Shown here: positions 15,013 to 22,690 of the stretch, in pieces
How positions within the stretch are numbered: the first letter of the stretch is position 1
Layout: every line of letters starts with the position of its first letter
Origin: DTKD01 sp964494345
GTDB taxonomy: Bacteria; Armatimonadota; UBA5829
Direction of reading: 5' to 3'
Length of the DNA stretch: 64,000 nucleotides
Assembly (NCBI GenBank): GCA_964494345.1
Contig: CAZBSI010000008.1
Coordinates: 1 to 64,000 of the forward strand
The notes under the pieces: model-generated
What the model saw: only the letters and a program-made list of their open reading frames with translations
Told to the model about the DNA's origin: nothing
Databases searched by the model: none
Translations under genes and position numbers: made by a program

Positions 15013-17862
15013 ATGTCATTCGACAAACGATTTGAACTGGCTCAGCATAAACTGAACCAGTCGAGAGACTCAAGACAGGCGATTCTGGAGCGTTTCCGAA
15101 TCGAGACAGATTTTGCCGCAGGGCTTGCTAAAGTGCTCGGCAAAGATGACTGGAAAGAGCTTGTATTAAAAGCTATTGAGTATGTCAACAAGCAGATGAC
15201 CACCGCCAGTTTCGACTGCGCAAAGGCTGTCGGCGAGGCTGAGGCTATGCTGGCGCCGATTGGGGAGGTTGCAAAAACCTACACAATCCACGTCTGCGGA
15301 CACGCTCACATAGACATGAACTGGATGTGGAACTGGCCTGAGACCGTGAACGTCACCCACGACACATTCACAACAATGAACCAGCTTATGGACGACTTCC
15401 CGGAATATACGTTCTCGCAAAGCCAGGCTTCGACATACTTCGCGATGGAGCAGTATTGCCCGGAAATCTTCGAGATGATTAAAAAGCGCGTCAAAGAGGG
15501 CCGGTGGGAAATCACTGCCAGCACGTGGGTCGAAGGTGAGAAGAACTTCGTCTCCGGGGAATCACTGTGCAGGCACTTCCTTTATACGCGACAGTATATG
15601 AAGGACAGATTCGGCCTTGATCCGGAAGATATCAAGATCGACTGGTCGCCTGATACTTTCGGCCACGCGCACACTGTGCCCTCGATTCTCAGCCGCGCTG
15701 GGGTGAATCGATACTACCTGCATAGAACCGCACCGCATAAGTGGCTCTTCAAATGGCGCTCGCCGGATGGCTCGGAGATTTATGTCTTTAAGGATCGCGA
15801 CAAATACGTCTACAACGGCCCGATCGACCCGGCTGATATGGCGGCGATGCTGATAAGCTATACCAGCGAAAACGGCCTCAAGGATTATCTATACGTCTAC
15901 GGAGTCGGCGACCACGGCGGTGGCCCCACCAGACGCGACCTGCGCAAATTCAGAGAGATATGCTCCTGGCCGATATTCCCGACCGTGAAGCATAGCTCCA
16001 CCAGGGCATACTTCGACGCAGTCGAGAAAGCTAACGCCGATTTGCCGGTGGTCGACGAGGACCTCAACTTCACATTTGAGGGCTGCTATACATCACAGAG
16101 CAACATCAAGCGGGCGACGCGCGTCAGTGAGATCATTCTGCCGGAAGCCGAGACTCTGGCGCTTATCGCGGCGAGCGCAGCGGAGATGGATTACCCGTTC
16201 GATACGCTGTTCACTGCGTGGCGACACACTCTGTTTAACCATTTCCACGACATTCTGCCTGGCTCCGGGGTTCATTCCACCTACGAATATTCCCAGGGCC
16301 TGTTCCAGGAGATACAGGCGGCGGCGAATACGATCAGCACCCGTGCGCTGCGCAAGCTCGGTTCCAAGATCGACACTTCGTTTGCCGCGCCGACTGATGA
16401 GTCGACGTTCGGCGCTGCTCTCGGCGACGGGCTTGGAGCGGGAGCGGGTGACCCGGCTGTGCCTGGCCGCGTGACGGGCTGGAATGCGGGAGCGCTATCC
16501 GCTGAGCCTGTGCTTGTATACAACCAGAAGCCGTGGGATCGAAGCGAGACCGTGTATGCGAAGGTTTGGAACAAGCCTATCGCCGATGATCGCGTCATCG
16601 TCAAAGACGCTGATGGAAACGCGATCCGTGGACAGGTAGTCGGAAGAGGCCACTACTGGGCGCATGAATTCACCACTATCGCGTTTAATGCCGAAGTCCC
16701 GGCTCTGGGTTACAAGGTCTACGCTATCGACAGCGACCTCGACACCCCGGCGGGCGGCGCGGCCAAAATCGACCGCAAATTCCCGGATGGCACGGAGTGT
16801 ATGATCGTAGAGATCAACGACTCCGGCGTGATGGAAAATGAGTATCTTCGAGTCGAACTGGACTTCCCGTCCGGCGCGATAAAGCACCTTATCGACAAAG
16901 AGACTGGTTACGATTACGTCCCTGAGGGCAAGCTGATGGGCGTAATTGAGGCGTATACCGAGGTTCATCGCGGAATGAGCGCGTGGGCTATCGGCCAGAT
17001 CGCTAAGGTCGAGCCTTTGATTGAGGGTGGTAAGTTGTATCCCACCCAGCGAGGCCCGAACCGTGTGGCATTCCGAAGCGAGCACAAATATAACGAGTCC
17101 TCAATTGCCGTGGAAATCGGACTCAATGCCGGTTCCAGGCAGGTCGACTTCAAGCTCAATATGAGATGGGTCGAGATCGGGACACCGGAGCGCGGAGTTC
17201 CGATGCTTCGGGCGGCGTTCCCTGTCAATGTCGAAAATGGCACGCCGAGATACGAGATTCCGTTCGGCTCACAGACTCGACAGCAGAGCAAGCAGGAGAT
17301 CCCGGCGCTCAAGTGGGCTGATGTCTCCGATGAGAAGCGGGGTCTGACGCTGGTCAACGATTGCAAGTATGGTCACAGTTGTGTCGATGACACCCTGCGA
17401 TTGACATTAATTCGATCCAGCTACGACCCGGATCCGCTTCCGGAAGTTGCAGACCACGAGATCAAGTTCGCCATAACGCCGCATAGCGGTAGCTGCGACA
17501 TCAGCGCGGCGACCAGGCTCGGCGAGCAGTTCAACTCACCGATGGCCATAGCCAGCATCGGCGTCCAAAAGGGCGATCAGCCCGCTGCGAAGAGCTTCGT
17601 GGAGGTTCTGACCCCTGGCGTCTTCTGTTCTACCGTGAAGAAGGCTGAGGATGGCAGCGGCATAGTGCTTCGACTCTTCGATATGGAGGGCAAGGGCGCC
17701 AATGCCGAGGTTCGGATTACCGATTTGGTCAAACCGAACTCAAACGCAGTCGAGGTTGACATCCTCGAACGCCCGGTCGCCAGGAATACGGCCAAAATGA
17801 GCGAAGAGATGGTCTCGGTCACCGTTCCGGCTTATGGTCAGGCGACGGTTAAGGTAGGCTGA
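15013..17862 (+). CDS. GH38 alpha-mannosidase
   Basis: 949 residues. Hydrolyses alpha-mannosidic bonds of mannosides and N-glycan-type substrates; zinc dependent, retaining. Seen: HAHIDMNWMW with zinc ligands His99 and Asp101, VEGEKNF, the nucleophile Asp214 in SPDTFGHA, and NHFHDILPGSG with the third-domain zinc His. The C-terminal half is the usual beta-sandwich (SGVMENEYLRVELDFPSG, VPMLRAAFPVN). No signal peptide, so it probably acts in the cytoplasm on imported oligosaccharides. The GH130 enzyme at 59854 may work on the same pool. SD taggaa before the ATG. Confidence 0.95.
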   Translation: MSFDKRFELAQHKLNQSRDSRQAILERFRIETDFAAGLAKVLGKDDWKELVLKAIEYVNKQMTTASFDCAKAVGEAEAMLAPIGEVAKTYTIHVCGHAHIDMNWMWNWPETVNVTHDTFTTMNQLMDDFPEYTFSQSQASTYFAMEQYCPEIFEMIKKRVKEGRWEITASTWVEGEKNFVSGESLCRHFLYTRQYMKDRFGLDPEDIKIDWSPDTFGHAHTVPSILSRAGVNRYYLHRTAPHKWLFKWRSPDGSEIYVFKDRDKYVYNGPIDPADMAAMLISYTSENGLKDYLYVYGVGDHGGGPTRRDLRKFREICSWPIFPTVKHSSTRAYFDAVEKANADLPVVDEDLNFTFEGCYTSQSNIKRATRVSEIILPEAETLALIAASAAEMDYPFDTLFTAWRHTLFNHFHDILPGSGVHSTYEYSQGLFQEIQAAANTISTRALRKLGSKIDTSFAAPTDESTFGAALGDGLGAGAGDPAVPGRVTGWNAGALSAEPVLVYNQKPWDRSETVYAKVWNKPIADDRVIVKDADGNAIRGQVVGRGHYWAHEFTTIAFNAEVPALGYKVYAIDSDLDTPAGGAAKIDRKFPDGTECMIVEINDSGVMENEYLRVELDFPSGAIKHLIDKETGYDYVPEGKLMGVIEAYTEVHRGMSAWAIGQIAKVEPLIEGGKLYPTQRGPNRVAFRSEHKYNESSIAVEIGLNAGSRQVDFKLNMRWVEIGTPERGVPMLRAAFPVNVENGTPRYEIPFGSQTRQQSKQEIPALKWADVSDEKRGLTLVNDCKYGHSCVDDTLRLTLIRSSYDPDPLPEVADHEIKFAITPHSGSCDISAATRLGEQFNSPMAIASIGVQKGDQPAAKSFVEVLTPGVFCSTVKKAEDGSGIVLRLFDMEGKGANAEVRITDLVKPNSNAVEVDILERPVARNTAKMSEEMVSVTVPAYGQATVKVG

Positions 17863-17877
17863 TAGTATATTAGCACG

Positions 17878-17903
17878 GGGCCGGTGTGAGCGCCGGCCCT
17901 GTT
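17878..17903 (+). terminator. Intrinsic terminator of the GH38 gene
   Basis: Perfect 7 bp GC stem GGGCCGG / CCGGCCC followed by TGTTT, 16 bases after the stop codon. Confidence 0.8.
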
Positions 17904-17931
17904 TACAGAGTGACGTGAAAAGGGCGGCAAT

Positions 17932-18822
17932 ATGAGCGACATCAGATTATTCCGAGTGAACGGTGACACGGTAACACAGCTTGACGGTAAGTCCATAGCT
18001 CTGGAAAAGTCGCTGCAGACGCTGATTGAACGTCATTTGGAAGATTTTCTGGGAGTGCGCTTCCTTGCCACAGAGTACCACACCAACAACGGCAGGATGG
18101 ACACCATCGGCCTGGACGAGAACAACTGCCCGGTCATTATCGAATATAAACGCGCCAGCAACGAGAATGTCATCACTCAGGGTTTGTTCTATCTCGATTG
18201 GCTGATGGATCATAAAGCTGATTTCAAGCTACTTGTTCTGGAAAAGCTGGGTAAAGAGGAAGCCGATTCGATCGAGTGGTCAATGCCGCGCCTTCTATGT
18301 ATTGCTGGGGATTTTAACAAATACGACGAACATGCGATAAACCAAATGGGCCGAAATATCGAGTTAATTCGATACCAGCATTACGGCGATTTGTTGCTTT
18401 TTGAAACTGTTGCCAGTGCCAGCACAAAGGTCGCTGTAAAGACAGATTCAGTCGAGTTTACTCCGACGACACCCTCCGATAAAAAATCCATCGAAAAGAC
18501 CGTTATCGAGCAACTGGAACAAGCAGATCAAGCAATAAAAGATTTGTATCAGAGCGTAGAGGATTATTTGAGCGCACTTGGTGATGACGTTCAGATCAGC
18601 GTTATGAAACTTTACGTCGCCTTTAGAAATACAAAAAACTTCGCTTGTGTGCAAGCCAGGCGAAGTGTTCTCACGGTCTATCTCAGACTTGATCCTGATT
18701 CGGTTAAGCTGGAGGATAGTTTTACACGTGATGTAAGAAACATAGGACATTGGGGCACGGGAGATTTGCAAGTCACCATCAAAATCCAGAGAGGATTTCA
18801 TAAAAGCGCAGCCGCTTTTTGA
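17932..18822 (+). CDS. PD-(D/E)XK nuclease-like protein with DUF5655 domain; 3' end frameshifted
   Basis: 296 residues as read. N-terminal part (to ~165) has the nuclease core: MDTIGLDENNCPVIIEYKRA gives the D...E-x-K triad of restriction-type nucleases (NucS-like). The C-terminal DUF5655 domain (YQSVEDYLSALGDD onward) includes FRNTKNFACVQARR and VRNIGHWGTGDLQVTIK. After VTIK the frame breaks: the translated end is IQRGFHKSAAAF, whereas the next frame reads SREDFIKAQPLFDKAYEIS and stops at 18842-18844, the expected DUF5655 ending. One base has been lost near the aaaa run at ~18780. SD agggcgg before the ATG. Confidence 0.88.
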   Translation: MSDIRLFRVNGDTVTQLDGKSIALEKSLQTLIERHLEDFLGVRFLATEYHTNNGRMDTIGLDENNCPVIIEYKRASNENVITQGLFYLDWLMDHKADFKLLVLEKLGKEEADSIEWSMPRLLCIAGDFNKYDEHAINQMGRNIELIRYQHYGDLLLFETVASASTKVAVKTDSVEFTPTTPSDKKSIEKTVIEQLEQADQAIKDLYQSVEDYLSALGDDVQISVMKLYVAFRNTKNFACVQARRSVLTVYLRLDPDSVKLEDSFTRDVRNIGHWGTGDLQVTIKIQRGFHKSAAAF

Positions 18823-18850
18823 TAAAGCCTACGAAATAAGCTAAGTAGGG

Positions 18851-19010
18851 TGATTTTGCGATTTCGCGCAGGATGATGGCGTATTAAAACCGTTAACCGA
18901 TAACAGTCAACCGGAAAAGCAGATTTCTCGCATTCGCTCGAAATGACGGGGAATGTTGCCGAAATGACGGGGAAGGTTGTCGAAATGACGAGCATGCTGT
19001 CGAAATGATA
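18851..19010. repeat. Fragments of both repeat families
   Basis: 18851-18877 is a half copy of the double-hairpin repeat (second stem only). 18914-18950 is the agcagatttctcgc/cgctcgaaatgacg end part of the modular repeat, followed by three decayed ~22 bp units ending in 'tgtcgaaatgac'. Confidence 0.85.
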
Positions 19011-19016
19011 GGATGT

Positions 19017-19110
19017 GGGTGGCGATTCGGAGATCGCTGCCCATCTTTTTTACCGACTCGGAGGTCGCCGCCCATCTTTTTTAACCGAGTCGGAGATCGC
19101 TGCCCGCTAA
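19017..19110. terminator. Three tandem TCGG-loop hairpins, two with T-runs
   Basis: A ~34-36 bp unit occurs three times: stems of GGGTGGCGAT/ATCGCTGCCC type around a TCGG-containing loop, the first two followed by ATCTTTTTT. They lie between two convergent genes (nuclease-like and HndC-like) and would stop transcripts from the left; the A-rich right flank (taataaaaaaatc) could serve the other direction. Confidence 0.75.
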
Positions 19111-19122
19111 TAAAAAAATCGC

Positions 19123-20952
19123 TTACTTCCGATATATCGCCTTCACCGGGCATTTTTTCAGGCATTCACCGCATTTGATGCATGTTGTCGGGTCGATGTT
19201 GTGTATTTGTTTTGGGGCGCCGGTTATGGCGTCGACTGGGCAGACTTTTTTACACAGCGTGCAGCCGACGCATTTGTCCGGGTTGATTATGTAATTCAAT
19301 AATGCCGAGCAGACGCCTGCCGGGCAGTGCTTCGCCTCGATGTGTGCTATGTATTCCTCACGGAAGTTTTGCAGCGTGCTGAGAATCGAGTTCGGCGCGG
19401 TTTGGCCGAGGCCGCAAAGAGAGGCGCGCTTGACGTGGCTCGAAAGTTTCTCCAGCTTTGCAAGGTCATCAATTGTGCCGTTGCCCTCTGTGATTCGGGT
19501 TAGAATCTCCAGAAGTCGCTTGGTGCCCTCGCGGCACGGGGTGCATTTTCCGCAACTCTCGCCCTGGGTGAAGGTGAGGAAGAACTTGGCCACGTCGACC
19601 ATGCACGTGTCCTCGTCCATCACGATCATCCCGCCGCTCCCCATCATCGAGCCTGCCTGCATAAGCGACTCGTAATCTATGGGGGTGTCGAGATACTGCT
19701 CCGGAATGCAACCGCCGGATGGCCCGCCGGTCTGCACGGCTTTGAACTTCTTATCGTGTCTTATCCCGCCGCCGATATCGTAGATGATCTCGCGCAAAGT
19801 GGTGCCCATCGGGACTTCCACGAGGCCGGTGTTTTTGATCTTACCAGCCAAAGCGAAAACCTTGGTGCCCTTGCTTTTCTCGGTGCCAAGATTCGAGAAC
19901 CATTCCCAGCCGTTGAGAATAATCGCCGGGATGTTGGCCCAGGTCTCCACGTTGTTGATAAGCGTCGGGCAATCGTAGAAGCCGGATTGCGCGGGATACG
20001 GAGGTCGCGGGCGCGGCATTCCTCTTCTGCCTTCCATAGAGGCGATAAGAGCGGTCTCCTCGCCGCAGACAAACGCTCCGGCGCCGAGTTTGAGCTCAAT
20101 ATCAAATGAGAAACCGGTGCCGAAGATGTTTTCACCAAGCAGCCCGCGCTCCCTGGCGCCGTCGATTGCCTGCTGCAAACGCTCTATTGCAAGAGGATAT
20201 TCCGCTCGCACATAGACGTAGCCCTTGTCAGCGCCGATGGCGTAGCCGCCGATGGTCATAGCCTCGATTATGCAGAACGGGTCGCCTTCGATTGCGCTGC
20301 GATCCATAAACGCGCCTGGGTCGCCCTCGTCAGCGTTGCAGATGACATATCTCTGCTGAGGCGGCTCAGTCGGGCATTCTCTGGCGGGGTAACTGCACAC
20401 AGCGGCAGTCTGACGCCATTTTAGCCCGGTCGGATATCCCCCACCACCTCGACCGCGCAACCCGGATTTCTCGATTTCCTCGACAACCTGTTCCGGGCTC
20501 ATGGTCTCGATTACCTTTGCCAGCGCCTCATATCCACGCATTTCAAGATAATCGTCGAAAGATTCAGGGTCGATTATGCCGCAGTTTCTAAGCGTGATTC
20601 GGAGTTGCTTGCCGAAGAAATCCGCATTGCCGAGCATTCTGATATTCGAGGTATCCACAGGGCCTTCGACGCGCAATTCCTCGACAGGTTTGCCCGCGAC
20701 GACGTGCTCGTCGACGACTTTCTCAAGCTTTGCTTCGTCGAGTTTGCCGTAGAAAACGCCGTCGGGTTCGATCACCACCATAGGGCAGTTCTTACACAGA
20801 CCATACGATACCGCCTCTTCGACCTCTACCTGATCCTCAAGCCCACGGCTTTCGAGGATCTTTTTCAGCATAGGCTCCAGGCGCTTGCCGCCCGGATCGG
20901 TGCACGCGGTCCCGGAACAAACGACGATTTTTCGCTTAATTTCTTCGGCCAT
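19123..20952 (-). CDS. HndC/NuoF-type NADH-binding flavoprotein with ferredoxin domains
   Basis: 609 residues. Moves electrons between NAD(P)H via FMN and iron-sulfur clusters. Domains in order: thioredoxin-like [2Fe-2S] domain (Cys12, 17, 53, 56); NuoF core with GLRGRGGGGYPTG (NADH/FMN) and CNADEGDPGAF; SLBB region; [4Fe-4S] site SCGKCTPCREGT; C-terminal 2x[4Fe-4S] ferredoxin CVGCTLCKKVCP and CIKCGECLKKCP. This set is that of NADP-reducing or bifurcating hydrogenase subunits (HndC, HydB) rather than complex I NuoF. The next upstream gene is HndB-like. HndA/NuoE- and HndD-type catalytic subunits are not in the window. SD ggagac. Confidence 0.92.
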   Translation of the reverse strand: MAEEIKRKIVVCSGTACTDPGGKRLEPMLKKILESRGLEDQVEVEEAVSYGLCKNCPMVVIEPDGVFYGKLDEAKLEKVVDEHVVAGKPVEELRVEGPVDTSNIRMLGNADFFGKQLRITLRNCGIIDPESFDDYLEMRGYEALAKVIETMSPEQVVEEIEKSGLRGRGGGGYPTGLKWRQTAAVCSYPARECPTEPPQQRYVICNADEGDPGAFMDRSAIEGDPFCIIEAMTIGGYAIGADKGYVYVRAEYPLAIERLQQAIDGARERGLLGENIFGTGFSFDIELKLGAGAFVCGEETALIASMEGRRGMPRPRPPYPAQSGFYDCPTLINNVETWANIPAIILNGWEWFSNLGTEKSKGTKVFALAGKIKNTGLVEVPMGTTLREIIYDIGGGIRHDKKFKAVQTGGPSGGCIPEQYLDTPIDYESLMQAGSMMGSGGMIVMDEDTCMVDVAKFFLTFTQGESCGKCTPCREGTKRLLEILTRITEGNGTIDDLAKLEKLSSHVKRASLCGLGQTAPNSILSTLQNFREEYIAHIEAKHCPAGVCSALLNYIINPDKCVGCTLCKKVCPVDAITGAPKQIHNIDPTTCIKCGECLKKCPVKAIYRK

Positions 20953-20989
20953 ATTGTCTCCGATTATTTGTGAAGAGTGTGCAATGTCG

Positions 20990-21160
20990 GGATTAAGTTA
21001 CGGGTTCGGTCATCGGAAAAGCAGATTTCTCGCTTCGCTCGAAATGACGAGGGAAGCGCTCGGCATGACGAAGGAAATACTCGGCATGACGACGGAGGCG
21101 TCGGACATGACAACCGATAACCGACAACCGACAACCGCCAACCAACAAGCGTCAAGTGTC
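20990..21160. repeat. Modular repeat fragment between the Hnd-like genes
   Basis: Contains gaaaagcagatttctcgctt with cgctcgaaatgac, then three decayed 'ctcggcatgacga' units and a 'ccgataaccgacaaccg' run. It occupies nearly all of the 215 bases between the two genes. Confidence 0.85.
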
Positions 21161-21167
21161 AACCGCC

Positions 21168-21506
21168 CTACATATACTCCTTCACTGGATTTCCGTCTAT
21201 CAGATGCTCCTTAACGATCCTTTCTACTTTTTCCGGAGTCAGCAAAATATATAGAACAGGGGGTTCGGCGCCGCGGGTTACCTCTGCCATTGGTTCGAGG
21301 TCGCAGCGACCGACACAGCCTGTTGGGATAACATGGACATGCTTGAGGCCGTTGTCTTTGACAGCCTTATCAAACGCCTCGCGGATCTTGTCGGCCCCAG
21401 CCGATATGCCGCAGGTCGCCAAACCGACTCGCACACGATAGCGGTCATCGCCGCCTGTTTTTTTCTTTTTCTTCAGTTTAGCGAGCATCGCCGTCGGTTT
21501 AGTCAA
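21168..21506 (-). CDS. HndB-like thioredoxin-fold [2Fe-2S] ferredoxin
   Basis: 112 residues, TTG start with GGAGG eight bases upstream. Small electron carrier subunit of NADP-reducing hydrogenase-type complexes. Seen: VRVGLATCGISAGADKI, then VIPTGCVGRCDLEPMAEV and LYILLTPEKVERIV, the usual signature of the HndB/NuoE C-terminal thioredoxin fold. A Lys-rich N-terminus (KLKKKKK) is odd but not disruptive. Probably cotranscribed with the HndC-like gene downstream, despite the repeat between them. Confidence 0.88.
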   Translation of the reverse strand: MTKPTAMLAKLKKKKKTGGDDRYRVRVGLATCGISAGADKIREAFDKAVKDNGLKHVHVIPTGCVGRCDLEPMAEVTRGAEPPVLYILLTPEKVERIVKEHLIDGNPVKEYM

Positions 21507-21626
21507 ATTACCAGCCTCCGTTCTGGAGCCCGAGCAGCATGCATCTGTCAGGCTCCAACTGGTGATATTATACCCTTGCTGGGCTGTTTGTGGGAAGTCT
21601 CCGGCCCAATTTGCCTGGCGATTATG

Positions 21627-22622
21627 TTACTTGATCTTCTTCAGAATCGGACTGAGAGCTTTATCCATAGATTCATCGGTCTCTCCGGCGTCGACATCTT
21701 TGAACAGGTGCCAGTGTTCGACGTGGGTAGCGGTGTCGCCTGGGTCGAGCTTTGTCATAGGCCCAAGAGACTCGACTTCCATGAAATCTCCATCGGTATA
21801 TGTCTCAAAATTGCACCCAAAATCCGGATAAGTCGAGCACGGATCGTATGCGAACGTCTTTATGAACAGCGTTTTGTCGCGAAGATATCCTGCCCAGCCC
21901 TGCTTGTTTGCGACGCCGAGTTTTTGCGGGTTACCGGTTATTTTGGAGTCGGTGCGCAGGCGAATGAACCGCTTGCCGAACGTGAACCGGGAATCGCTGA
22001 GGTCGGTGAAGTTCCAGACGGCTATTGAGCGTGCTGGAAGCAGAACTTCGCCGTGTGGTACGAACGGCTCCTGCGGGATAATGGTCGTGCCGCCGCCCTT
22101 GACGATGGTAAGTCCCCAGGGAGCGAGTTCGATAGGCCAAAGGCCCTTATTTTTCAGGGTGTGGGTGATGGTGAGTCTGGTACCCTCGCGAGCCAGGGAA
22201 ATCATCATCGCCTTTTGGATGTTCGTCGCCTCTTCCAGCGGAGGAGCCACACGCACTGTGCTGTTGCCTATCACCTCAGCTGTCACCGGGCCGTTATCCG
22301 GTATATAGCTGCGTGGCATTACTTCCGGCGCATGCCACAATCTGTGACCGCCGAATGCATTCCATTCATTGGGCTTGGTTTTGGCAACTTCAGCCGAATC
22401 AATCTCTGCCAGATTATTTTCGCCGCCGCAGAAGCCATAAGAGATGATCCTCGGCCCGACATCCAAAGTGACCAGCACATCGACTGTGCCGTTTGTGAGC
22501 TTGTAGCAACTGCCGTATTTCGGGTAGTCGATCTTCTCTATGTTCACAGAATTGGTTGCGGCTATCGCTGTCCCGCTTAAGGCAGCCATGCCCATCAACG
22601 CCGTAAGAGCGCTGTCGTACAT
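21627..22622 (-). CDS. Exported DUF4380-like protein (galactose-mutarotase-like fold)
   Basis: 331 residues from MYDSALTALM, with ggaggac before this ATG; the first 13 codons of the longer frame lack an SD. Weak signal peptide ending in TAIAA. Features of the family: YGSCYKLTNGTVDVLVTLDVGPRIISYGF near the N-terminus, WNAFGGHRLWHAPE, and LTITHTLKNKGLWPIELAPW. Members look like sugar mutarotase folds but mostly lack assigned activity. It lies 68 bases after the GH50-like gene on the same strand, so a shared role in carbohydrate handling is likely. Confidence 0.82.
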   Translation of the reverse strand: MYDSALTALMGMAALSGTAIAATNSVNIEKIDYPKYGSCYKLTNGTVDVLVTLDVGPRIISYGFCGGENNLAEIDSAEVAKTKPNEWNAFGGHRLWHAPEVMPRSYIPDNGPVTAEVIGNSTVRVAPPLEEATNIQKAMMISLAREGTRLTITHTLKNKGLWPIELAPWGLTIVKGGGTTIIPQEPFVPHGEVLLPARSIAVWNFTDLSDSRFTFGKRFIRLRTDSKITGNPQKLGVANKQGWAGYLRDKTLFIKTFAYDPCSTYPDFGCNFETYTDGDFMEVESLGPMTKLDPGDTATHVEHWHLFKDVDAGETDESMDKALSPILKKIK

Positions 22623-22690
22623 ATTATCTTGTCCTCCAAATAGTTTTGAGAATGGGCACACAGCGTGCTGCGGCCTGAGTTTCGTTATGC

